A stretch of DNA of 64,000 nucleotides from Coniferiporia sulphurascens. Its lineage: Eukaryota > Basidiomycota > Agaricomycetes > Hymenochaetales > Hymenochaetaceae. The notes beneath the pieces were generated by a model, which saw only the letters and a program-made list of their open reading frames with translations, searched no databases and was not told the origin of the DNA. The position numbers and the translations under genes were made by a program. Location: the NCBI GenBank assembly GCA_002794785.1, contig NBBA01000016.1:682001-746000 (forward strand), written 5' to 3'. Shown here piece after piece: positions 12,644 to 22,456 of this stretch (position 1 is the first letter of the stretch; every line of letters starts with the position of its first letter).

Positions 12644-15404
12644 TCAACCTTGCCCCTCCTCCGACCCATACGAGTTACTCTTGTGCTTCGGCATGAACGA
12701 CCATCCGTCTGGAACTTTACCCAGGAACATCTCGGAGATGCGCACCCAATCGTGGCTGTCGTTGCTCGCCAACAGTGTTTCTAGAGTTCGGAGATGACGT
12801 CGGGGACGGTAGAAATCATGCGGTGACGATGAGAATAAGGTCAGATGGTCACACAAAACAGGAGAAGAAAAAAAGAAGCGTACCGAGTTCGTCCCTGCCT
12901 CTGAAGGCCGGTGGGCGGTCGTTCAGCCTGCCTGGGAGGACCTCGAGCAGTCCGATGGGCACGTAGCGGTGCGTGAACGACATGGCCTCGCATAGGTAGC
13001 GCCGAGTCGTGTTCACGCCCGCGGTGTCCGACCCGAAGTGGCTGGACAGGAGTTGATTAGAAACGGTCAACAGAATCATGGGCAAAGAAATGACGGATGC
13101 GCAAGCATATGACTCACTTCAGCCCGAACTCTGCGTACTAGTTTTTTGTTATTTTCGAATCAAGATCTGTCAGTGGAGTACTTGGGAAGTAACTATAGGA
13201 AAACGGTCGATTACCTTCCGAAGGAGCTCAAGTCGCTCGCGTGCACTGATATCCCACTCTCTGCGTTCCTTGATTTCCGTGAAGACCCACGGCTTGATAA
13301 GTGCGCCGCGTGCGACCATCACGCCGTCGACGCCGCCCCGCTCGACGCTCTCCCAGTAACCCTGCGACGAGAAGCAGTCACCGCCGCCGAAGATCGGGAT
13401 GGGAGCCACTGGCGTTCGTAAACTTGTCAGTATGACGAAGGGACAACGTTATCAGGGATGAAATCGCGTACAGTCCTCCTCCGCCTCGCGTGCGCGCACG
13501 GCGTCGACGCATTCACGGATGTAGTCCCAGTCGGCCAGCTTTGTGTACCTTTGCTGGCGCGTACGACCGTGCAACTGGTCCCCAACCGAGATCAGCACTT
13601 ATTGCTCCTGTGAATCTTCAGCTTATTATGCTCACCGTCATGGCACTGATGCCGGTTTCTACGGCAAGACGCGGCATGAGTTTGTGCGCAGTGTTGCGGC
13701 CCTCCTTGACGCCTGTCCTAAGCTTGACAGTGAGGGGGGTCTCGCCGAGCGCTTTATTCATCCCCACAAGGATCTTGCTCAGTTTTCCGGGAGTATCCAG
13801 AACTGTCAGAGGACTGTGTTCAGACAAAGTCCACAACCCGTCCGAGTCAATAAATAAAACATACGTGCCGATCCACTCCCTGAGCGGACCACTAGGTCGA
13901 TTGGACAGCCACAGTTAACATCCACAAAGTCGACGCCCCGCGGGCCAAACTCGCGCGCAATTGTCTCAGCGGTGGCGGTCAGCGCCCCCGGTTTGCTTCC
14001 TGCGAGTTGCACGCCGAAATTCCGCTCAGAGGGATGTCTTCGAACCAGAGACCATTCCTCTTTTGACCCCTGGAGGAAAGACGTAGCAAGGCCCACTTAT
14101 TGGGCGAAGGAAAGTTAAATATTGCGGGAACTGCAAGCGCCAAGATGAAGCAACTTACTCTCCCCGCAGGTTATATCTGCACCAAGAGACACACAGAGCT
14201 GTCTGAACGGCTGTTGTATGGTTGAGTTTCTGGAGCAGATAAATACATAAATCAAGGACAACACACTAGGTTGCCGACGGTAGTCAGGGGTGCCAGGTCT
14301 GGTCGAGGGGTAGATATTGTAAACCGGACACGAAATGGACTGAAGGGGATACACACAGGTAAGGCCACTCCAGTTAAGCCGTTTTTTCTCGCTCGGCCTC
14401 ATCGGGACATCAGGAATATCTTTTTGCGCCTCTGGAGCGTCGTCTAGAAGTTCGGCTTCTGTGAATGTATTCGACTGAGGTCCTTCTATTTTGCCACCAT
14501 CCAAGGCTTGAAGCTCCTTCAGATATGCCTCCGTAATCGGTTGTGGATACTGTAAATCGTTTCAAGTTAGTGCGAAGGGAGATAAAACATGAGATTGGCA
14601 CATAGTACGCCACAAACCTTCCTGGACCGTAGCTGTTTGAGAGTGCCAGAAGGCAAGAAGTTAACCTCGGATACTTCGAGCTTGCGGTGGGCGACCTTTT
14701 CGTCATCCTTCAGGAGCTCTAAACCTGACTCCGCCTTTTTGACGTGAGCACCGAGGAAGCGACATTTAAACCCATGCCTGCATTCCCCCTTTTCCTCGAG
14801 GATGGGGCAGAGAGTAGAGGGATTAATCGAGGACGGCCAGCCTGGCTCAGTAGATGTGTCTTCGGGTAACTTCGTGACTTCTCCAGATAATAGTTCCGGG
14901 ATGCAGGAGTCTGCATTTTGAGGAAAAGACAGGTCCTTTGGCTTTTGCTCGAGATACTCGGGGATGTCATGGGTAAACCGACAACTAACGGAGAACGGTC
15001 AGCGAATGTGTCGACCAGAATAGCGCATATAGCCGCACTCATCGCCGAAGTCGCAAACATTCCCGACAGCAACTTTCCAGCACAGCTCCATTTCATCTCG
15101 CATCTTCCCAAACCGACGGCCCTTGTTGGCACCAGAGCGTTTCTTTTTCTCCTCCTTCGACAGTTTCTGACGCTTCCCAGGCGGGGGGCCCGACCGTTCG
15201 TCCCCGTCATCTCTTCCCCGCGGTTCGACGCCGTTTATGTGGTTTGTCGCATTCTCAGCAGAGTCATCGTCAACGACCTCTCGAGGCGCAGCTGAGATTA
15301 GGTATCTATAATGCGAGTTCAGCAGTTGAAGTGCATATGGCGCCTCTGGTCCTCACTTACTCGGATTTAATCGGTGCGGTCCCGGCAGGAAAACTGGTAG
15401 CCAT
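12644..15404 (-). CDS. DUS3: tRNA-dihydrouridine(47) synthase, DUS3 type
   Basis: The protein is an FMN enzyme that reduces uridine 47 in the variable loop of cytoplasmic tRNAs. The start [15 protein letters not shown] is followed by an intron, then a basic [13 protein letters not shown] segment. The first CCCH zinc finger ([21 protein letters not shown]-x8-C-x5-C-x3-H) appears only when a 54-nt intron near 15000 is removed. A second one is [20 protein letters not shown]. The TIM-barrel Dus domain follows: [31 protein letters not shown], the catalytic-Cys motif [45 protein letters not shown] and [13 protein letters not shown]. The C-terminal helical domain ends in a short Ser/Gly tail. The two fingers plus Dus domain are diagnostic of DUS3 rather than DUS1, 2 or 4. 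It is divergent from RRP9. Confidence 0.93.
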
Positions 15405-15669
15405 TTACACGACACAGAGAAAATGTCAAAAAAGCGGGTCAAGAGCCCAAGACAATACAGCAAGATGACTTTCCAGGAAGAGCACCCGATGCACAGAACC
15501 AGGAGGATAGAGTAGATTCGATTAAACCCTACAGATTGCAAACGGAATCGTGCATTTTCGAGTAGTCGTGGGAATATTTATCTTTCTTTGATGCACTCTC
15601 CTCCAAGCAAAAGTTTAATTTTCCATCTGCTACCGCTGCTCAGCGCTCGCCGCCTCCCTCGTCGTCGCC
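15405..15669. promoter_or_regulatory. Shared divergent promoter DUS3/RRP9
   Basis: Only 265 bases separate the start codons of two divergently transcribed genes that both serve RNA maturation. No clear TATA box or named factor site was recognised, so the promoter role is inferred from position alone. Confidence 0.5.
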
Positions 15670-17729
15670 ATGCCTGACGCCTTCTTCGTGTCGAAAAAGA
15701 TACGCAAACGAAAACGTTCCGGTACAAAGGAGGCGTCTTCCTCAAAAAATCCGGTTAATGGAAAAGGTCGGCCGGGGGCGCCTGCTGCGAAGTCAAAGTC
15801 TTCACGCCAGAAGGACGAAGAGCTCGAGTCGGACGCTACGCAAGACGACGACGTCGGGGGGATCGATGATTTGGACCTTCGCGCTTCCGACACGGATCCC
15901 AATGAAAGTGCAGACGAGGACGAGCTCGAAACGCCTGCGCAGAAGAGGCTGAGGCTGGCAAAGGTGTACCTGGAGAGTGTCAAGGAGGGCCTGGGTTAGT
16001 CTCAACTTATTTTCTCCCATAATTTCAGCAGCCTGCTAATTTTAATAAAAAAGTGGCAAATGGGGAGTTTGACGCCGCCGAACTCGACCGCGAGCTCATA
16101 GCGTCGAGGTTAAAACAAGATGTTATGGAGCATGGCGGGAAAATGCATCGTCTCTTTGCAGACTCGGTAAATCGCCTTCATTAATCTGTAAATGTACTCT
16201 GACACCTCTTTTATTGAAGCTGGAACTTCCTGACTCGCCAATTTATCTGCGAACGCGGGGGCATCGATATGCAGTCACCGCTGCGGTCGCCAGCTCAAGT
16301 GGGAAATATCTTTTCACTTCTGGAAAGGAAGGGTCGATAGTTCGAACGGATCTCTCGTCCGGGAGGCAGGTGTCCGTATTTCACAAGTTAAAATCTGCTG
16401 CGAAGGGAAAGGGGAAAGAGAGAGCCTCAGCAGACGTGCAGGGACATACCGACGAGGTTCTGGCACTCGCGCTAAGCGACGACGGAAAATATCTTGCGAG
16501 TGGAGGGAAGGACAGGAAGCTTGTGGTGTGGGATGCTGAGAAGGGTGAATGGCTCCGAAGCTTCGGCGGGCACAAAGACACAATCTCTGTAAGTCACGCG
16601 AAAATTTAATGCAAAATGCATGTATTCACAAACGCCTCAAGAGTCTCGCTTTTCGCAAATCCTCAAACCAACTGTATACAGCATCGCTCGACCGTACGTT
16701 GAAGCTTTTCGATCTGAATCCTGGTGTCATGGGGTATGTCGATACGCTTTTCGGACACCAGGACCACGTTGTGAGCATCGACGCGCTTCGCGCAGAGACG
16801 GCTGTCAGTGTCGGGGCGCGTGATCGCACGGTGCGCTTTTGGAAAGTCGTCGAGGAGACCCAGCTCGTGTTCCGCGGTGGTGGAGTGAGCAAGGTGCGCG
16901 AGGTTATCGAAGGCGGTTTGGATGGGCTTGACGATGAGGAGGGAGAGGCGGCGAAGAAGGAGGTAGGGAAGAAGGGGAAAGAAAAGAGGTATGAGGAAGG
17001 AAGTGTGGATTGCGTGGCTATGGTCGACGAGACCACTTTTGTCAGTGGAGGGGATAGTGGGTCAGTACTCGAAAGTTTCTGTGTTCTCCTTTTTTTTTCT
17101 CAGACAATTCTCCTTTTTTATATATAGGTCAATATCGATATGGACTACGGTAAAGAAAAAGCCCGTCTTCACCCAGCCTCTTGCACACGGGCTGCATGAA
17201 GTCCTTTCGGAGACCGAAGGCGTCGTTTCCACACCGCGCTGGATTACCTCACTCGCGTGTCTTCGGTATGGGAATGTCATAGCTTCAGGTGAGTATTGCC
17301 TATGCTGTTCTTTTAGATGGGCTTTAACCCACTGCGTATACAAAAGGTTCCTGGTCATCCGACATCCGCCTTTGGAAGTTATCGGTCAACCCCTCGCAGA
17401 AGTCTCGCGCATTCAGTCTTTCCCTCATCGGCACACTACCCGCACCAGGCATCGTCAACTCGCTACAAATCCTCACCGTCCCGCGCGCCTCGGCCGAGTC
17501 TTGGAAATGGCTCAACGCGAAGCAGTTACAGGCGAAAGAGGACGATGCTGATGCCGATGCCGCTGTAGATTCTCTGCCGACGAGGGCGAAGGGAAAGGAT
17601 GAGAAGGAGAGCCTGCTCATCATCGCTGGCCTGGGCCAGGAACCGCGTCTCGGCCGGTGGATGACGGTGAAGGGCGACGGGGCTGTTAACGGGGCGCGGG
17701 TCTTCGTACTCCATCAAAAGGCGCTGTAG
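15670..17729 (+). CDS. RRP9: U3 snoRNP WD40 protein Rrp9 (U3-55K)
   Basis: This nucleolar WD40 protein is a specific component of the U3 snoRNP, needed for early 18S pre-rRNA processing. The start MPDAFFVSKKIRKRKRSG is rich in nuclear-localisation-type basic residues, followed by an acidic stretch (DDDVGGIDDLDL) and a conserved helical segment (AKVYLESVKEGL). A propeller follows with units around RTRGHRYAVTAAVASSSG, GHTDEVLALALSDDGKYLAS, GHKDTISSLAFRK, LFGHQDHVVSIDAL, DCVAMVDETTFVSG and TSLACLRYGNVIAS. The C-terminus has LFIIAGLGQEPRLGRWMTV-like sequence (read as SLLIIAGLGQEPRLGRW) typical of Rrp9. At least six exons are needed, with introns near 16000, 16170, 16590, 17060 and 17290. The family assignment is strong; exact splice sites in the last third are less certain. 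Confidence 0.9.
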
Positions 17730-17970
17730 ATCGTTTAGCAATATTGTACACGGATCTCGGGCCATCATATTTTCTGCACGCTCAAGTCGACCAACGCAAC
17801 TTTTAATCGCCTTTCACTATTTTAATTTATTTTAGACCAACTTCCCATCAACTCGACTACCCATTGGGTCAGGAGGAGAGGAGCCGCAGTAGTACATTCC
17901 GTGTCACGTCACTATTGTGCTTGTTAGAACAATTGTATCACGCCCAGTGTGTGGTTCGCTTTCGACGCCC

Positions 17971-19192
17971 ATGAACGTCTACAGAAGAGCGCAAGCGGTG
18001 CTGAGCGGGCCGAGGACGGCGCGACGCTCGTTAACGACCGTCTCGAGGCACCCGAATTTCGTCAACATCGTCGAGGTTGGCCCGCGCGACGGTCTGCAGA
18101 ATGAGAAAACAGTCATTCCCCCTGCTGTCAAGGTCGAGCTCATCAACCGCCTCGGTCGGGCTGGCATGACTACCATCGAGGCAGGCAGTTTTGTCAGCCC
18201 GAAGTGGGTGCCGCAGGTGAGTCGTGCACGTCGCCAGAGCCGAACGCCAGACTCTAGGGCTTCACGACGATACTGACCCCGAGCCTAGATGGAGGGTACG
18301 GCGGACGTGCTCGCAGCGATGGACCGCCCCCCAGGCGTACACTACCCAGTACTCGTGCCCAACATGCGCGGGCTCGACGACCTGCTCGCCCTCCTCTCCT
18401 CCACGCCTTCCTCCTCACGCCCGCCCACAGACGAGATCGCGGTCTTCGCGGCAGCGACGGACGCATTCAGCCGCGCAAACACGAACTGCACCGTCGCAGA
18501 GTCGCTCGCGCGCCTCGCGCCCGTCGCACAGCGCGCCGCCGCCGCGGGCCTGCGCGTGCGCGGGTACGTCAGCGTCGTGGTCTCGTGCCCGTACAGCGGC
18601 CGCACGGACTACCGGCGCGTGCGCGACGTGAGCCGTGCGTTGCTTGATATGGGGTGCTATGAGGTCAGTTTGGGCGATACGAATGGCACGGGCACGCCTG
18701 GGACCGTTTTGGATATGCTCAGTGTCGTCGCGAGTACGATCCCTGTGCGGAATTTGGCGGTGCGTGCTTCGTGCGGTCGTTCTGGATGTGCTTATGAGTG
18801 CTGACGGGTTTACAGGGACATGTGAGTGTGCCTTCGTTTTCTGGCTGAACCCTCGCTATATGTTTCTACAGTTCCACGACACGTACGGAACAGGCGTCGC
18901 GAACGTCTTCGCGGCGCTCTCTGCAGGAGTACGCACGTTCGATGCGTCCATTGGCGGGCTCGGAGGTTGTCCGTATTCCCCGGGCGCGACAGGCAACGTC
19001 GCCACCGAGGATGTCCTGCATGCGCTCCAGGACTCCGGCTACGCTACGCCGGGCGACCTCCCTGCGCTTGTCGAAACGGGCTTCTGGATCTCAGAGCAGC
19101 TCGGTCGCGCAAACGAGAGTCGGGCCGGGCGTGCATACCGCGCGGCCAAACTCCACAAGGAGAAGGAAGGAAAGAAAGAAAAAGAGGTGTAG
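17971..19192 (+). CDS. Hydroxymethylglutaryl-CoA lyase
   Basis: The enzyme cleaves HMG-CoA to acetyl-CoA and acetoacetate in leucine catabolism and ketone formation, normally in mitochondria. The HMGL TIM barrel begins VNIVEVGPRDGLQNEK, with the catalytic Arg-Asp pair, and continues with EAGSFVSPKWVPQ, YVSVVVSCPYSGR, EVSLGDTNGTGTPG and FHDTYGTGVANVF, the last carrying the metal-binding His. The signature GGLGGCPYSPGATGNVATED includes the catalytic Cys. The first ATG in frame (MNVYRRAQAVLSG) gives a basic, acid-free N-terminus that fits a mitochondrial presequence; the frame is open further upstream but has only a GTG. Introns lie at about 18215-18287 and 18757-18872. The C-terminus ends in a Lys/Glu tail (KEKEGKKEKEV) with no peroxisomal SKL-type signal. 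It is convergent with the next gene, 87 bases away. Confidence 0.92.
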
Positions 19193-19279
19193 AACGAGAG
19201 TACATTTACTCAAAGTAAGGAATACATTTTGTACAATATCATTGCATCGTTCTCGAGTCCGTTCGTAATCCAGTTCCGT

Positions 19280-20297
19280 TCACAGTTTTGGCTCCATCTT
19301 GTTGATGAAGGCTGATGCAACAAGGCGCTTGCACGACTTGTCGAATATCTGCAAAAGGAAGCTTGAGTGCACGGACATCGGAATGGAACTCGAGGGTGAA
19401 GTACCTCGCATCTGGCTGTCATCGAGCGCCCGCCGAGTACCAGAGACGTGCTTACGATCTCCAGCGTTGTCCCGCTGTTATCAGTAAAGGTAAAGTCAGT
19501 CAGCCCCGTTCATTCGACTGCCTGACTAAATGCACTTACAACGGTGCAGGTCCGTGGTAAATAATATTAAGGGCCTGCGTGACGCCCACGCCATTCCGCC
19601 CGCGCACTTCGCCGAGTACGACGAGAGGGACGCTTCCGAAACTGCAGACGCTCCGTCAGCGGGTGTGCATTGCAGTATACCAGATACAGATGACGTTTAA
19701 TTAGGGATACGCACTTATCGATGAGATATGCGATACACCCGCCGTGCATCATCCCGTTCCCATTTACCATCGCTGTTTTCGCGTGGGTCAGTAATTCTCT
19801 CTATTGGGTTCCCGAGGTCACACCTCCGAAGAGGACGTACATTTGTCAACGACGATTTCCGCGACAGCGGTCACAGATAGTGACCTGCCTACTCTCGCTC
19901 CAGCACTTTCCCCGCTCCCGCCCCCACTCCCGAGGCCTGCCCCACGGACCTCCTTCGCACTCTCAGCCGCACCGCCGCCGTTCTCAAGGTCAATCCGCAC
20001 GAAGCGCACCTGCCGGCCGGCAGCGTGGCCGAACGCGTCGGCACCGCCAACGCCGTACGCCGCGAACGTATTCAGGGCGAGCTGCTTCGCGCGCAGGGGC
20101 GCGCTCCCTGCGATCTGCGCCGCGGAGTGGTAGGTGAGGGTGTCGCTCGTCGCGCGGGGGAGCGATGCGGGGTCGACCCATGGTTGGCGTTGCTTCTGCT
20201 TTGGAAGCGCATTTTCTGGAGGGGAGGAGGAGGAAGAGGAGGCTGCTGGGGTCGACGACGGCCAGGACGACGAGGAGCAGTTGGGGGATGAGTTCAT
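19280..20297 (-). CDS. Hotdog-fold thioesterase (4HBT/PaaI, ACOT13-like)
   Basis: Four exons encode a thioesterase-superfamily protein. After a Ser-rich, disordered N-terminus (MNSSPNCSSSSWPSS) and a presequence-like region, the hotdog domain is read across introns as KSMVNGNGMMHGGCIAYLID, then NFGSVPLVVLG, GVTQALNIIYHGPAPFGTTL, STSLVLGGRSMTARCE and IFDKSCKRLVASAFINKM. The HGG motif at the start of the central helix and the pattern of conserved strands match acyl-CoA thioesterase 13-type enzymes, which hydrolyse acyl-CoAs as homotetramers. The usual Asn/Asp after the HGG helix is present as the D-N of LIDN. Splice junctions at about 19790-19850, 19645-19720, 19495-19560 and 19340-19400 all keep the frame. 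The 4HBT assignment is strong; the substrate and the compartment are unknown. Confidence 0.85.
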
Positions 20298-21727
20298 AGT
20301 TGGAGAAAAGAAGAAGAGAAGGGTGGGTGCCAGGATAAGATATAGGGAAGGGGAGGCCCGGATGCTGGGCCCGTAGTCTTAGAGGTGGCCTAGCACGGTT
20401 CTTCGATGGTATCCAAAAGTTTTTTTTTCCATGTGCGATGCGTGCATACTTATAGCCTTGCGCGTACTGGTACTGGGAAGAAGCCAGGAGGGGGTGTTCT
20501 AGCTGTAGCTTCTCTCTTCTCCGCGACCGCCGCTCCTCCACCGCCGACTGTTTGGGCGAGAGCGACGCGGATCTGCGTCAGGCCCTCCCGAGGCCGGTCT
20601 GGCCAGTACTAGTGGCCACTGACCGCTGGTCCAGGGCCCCCGAGGAAGGACGAAAGAAGAGTAAGCCCGTGGAGGGTTGGCAGCAGGAGCTACAATTGCG
20701 GTTTGAGGGGCGCTGGGGGCGGTCGGCGGTACAGACCCGGGGATCCGAGCAGACGGCTTATTCTTATGCATTCGAAAAAAGAAAGAAAGGAAAGCAGGAG
20801 CTAAAGGCGATATCCGCGTTTGGGTGCCAGTGAGGGATAGGTGGATGAGTGCCGCGGACTCAATTGATATAATATTGCTTCCGCCCGCCGCTTCAAGTTG
20901 CCGATTAGACGTACAGGACTACGAACAAGCAATCAGACTTCGATTTTGTCTGGGACGTCGAAGGGGGTATGAGCTCAAGGGACCCGGCGGGCGACCCGAG
21001 GACCACCAGTGCGGGCGGGGCAAGATGTGCTCTGCTCAGGCTATGGCATCTTATCAATACAATATATACATCGGCTCGGAGATGGCTTCCTCTGCTTCGT
21101 TTTCGGAAGTTTCCTGCGCACTTTAAACACGTGTACCACCAGTACCCGCAAGGGATCACCCCGAGACGAAATCGACTCGCTTTTTACTCAGTTGCTGTGC
21201 GTTCGGCCGCTGCACTCGGGCTGTCAATCGTGTCCTCGCCCGGGTACTCAAAAATTCGTGTATATCGACTGTGGCTGATACTTTGTTGAGCGCATCAGTG
21301 TCTATTCCCGGGCCCCTGAAAATGCAGCGTTTCGAGTCCCAGCACACAGTTACGAGAGTACGAGTCCCGCGCTCTTGGCCCAACACTTGCGTAGAGTGAG
21401 AACGTGGGAGGACATCAGACCTTCTCCTCCCGCAGAGACTTGGGGCCGCACTTCAAGCGGTGATCAGGATGCACGTCTTCCTTACGGTAGCGTAGGGTGT
21501 GGGAGCACAATGCGAAGCCAAATGGACAGCTGCTTATAGGGCGGGTAAACAGACGTACTCGGATTTTTTTTGTGTGCTCTACATCCGTCCGCAGTCCTGG
21601 TAATCAATAAAATAGAAACCGATAGAAACACAGTGCAGAAAGAGAAGAAAAAAACAATGGCATAAGTCACCTGCACCTGTCATGTGGGTATGTGTGCCGT
21701 ATCCAATAGCACACCACCGCCACGCCA
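20298..21727. other. Intergenic, no gene seen
   Basis: This 1.4 kb lies upstream of the thioesterase start and downstream of the Asterix-type gene. Open frames on both strands are short, without domains or a coherent splice pattern. The stretch next to 20297 probably carries the thioesterase promoter. Confidence 0.45.
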
Positions 21728-22249
21728 TCATGTCGAGGCCGCCAGCGGAACCTGTGCTGGGGTGTTGGGCTTCACGATGAGGATCATGGGCATGTACGAG
21801 AGGATAAGTGCAGAAACACCCGAACTGGGGGAGACGCAGAGTCAGTCACATGAAGAGCCGGCCGAGCGTTGAAATGGCTTTCACTACTCACATTAAGCCC
21901 TGCCACGAAGGAGTGGACTCCTTCGTGCGTAGAGGGTGTTGGTTGACGAAGGCGCTCACCCCGAAAAGTAGCGCTGGCCATGCAAGGAATCTACGCCGGC
22001 AGCAAAGGTCCCCAGTAAGGCTATCTGCACCTGCGAAATAGGAAAGAAGGACAAGACCTGTTGCGAGTGACCATGACTGCACCAGCCATCAGCATGCTGG
22101 ACGCGGAAAAACCATCTGTGCAGTGATCAGTATTTGGTATCAGGGGGACCGAAAATTAAACACTCACCAGAGCCTCCTGTTGTCCACGTCTTGGGCAGCG
22201 TCAGTTTGACCTCGAGGCCGGAGTCGCGAGGGTCCTCGGTGTTCGACAT
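21728..22249 (-). CDS. Asterix-family ER membrane protein (PAT complex subunit)
   Basis: Four short exons give a 111-residue protein that is invisible as a long open frame. It starts MSNTEDPRDSGLEVKLTLPK, continues after a first intron as GFSASSMLMAGAVMVTRN, then FLAWPALLFGVSAFVNQHPL, and ends SYMPMILIVKPNTPAQVPL with a TGA at 21728. Three hydrophobic segments, the W-A-aromatic pattern of the central helix followed by an S-x-x-N-x-R/H-like turn, and the length (human Asterix 106) fit the Asterix/UPF0139 family. In animals Asterix pairs with CCDC47 in the PAT complex, which shields transmembrane helices during insertion at the ER. All three introns have GT and AG ends and keep frame. It shares a roughly 207-base divergent promoter with the F-box gene. 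Family call is from pattern memory, without alignment. Confidence 0.75.
21904..21927. repeat. Perfect 11-bp inverted repeat, 2-base spacer
   Basis: CACGAAGGAGT, two Gs, then its exact reverse complement ACTCCTTCGTG. It lies inside the third coding exon of the Asterix-type gene, about a dozen bases before its 5' splice site, so the pre-mRNA could form a tight hairpin there. Confidence 0.9.
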
Positions 22250-22456
22250 GGCAGTACCTTGGCGGACGATGTGCGTGACGATATCTGGTCGTGACTCGCA
22301 GTACCTCGCAGCACCCCATATACGGAGGTCGTGACAGAGGTCTCTCGTGGTTACGTCACTATATCTACAAAAGACAGGTTCGAGTTCAAGACCTCCTCAA
22401 CGACGGTGCGCTCGTCGTCGCACTCGACGCCGACGCCCACAAAAACCGAACGCGCT

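Noticed and set aside
14980..15030. Stop codon in DUS3 as a sign of a pseudogene
   Set aside because: Removing a 54-nt GT-AG intron deletes the stop and restores a perfect CCCH zinc finger.
17917..17970. Upstream extension of HMG-CoA lyase
   Set aside because: The frame is open but begins with GTG, not ATG. The ATG at 17971 already gives a plausible presequence.
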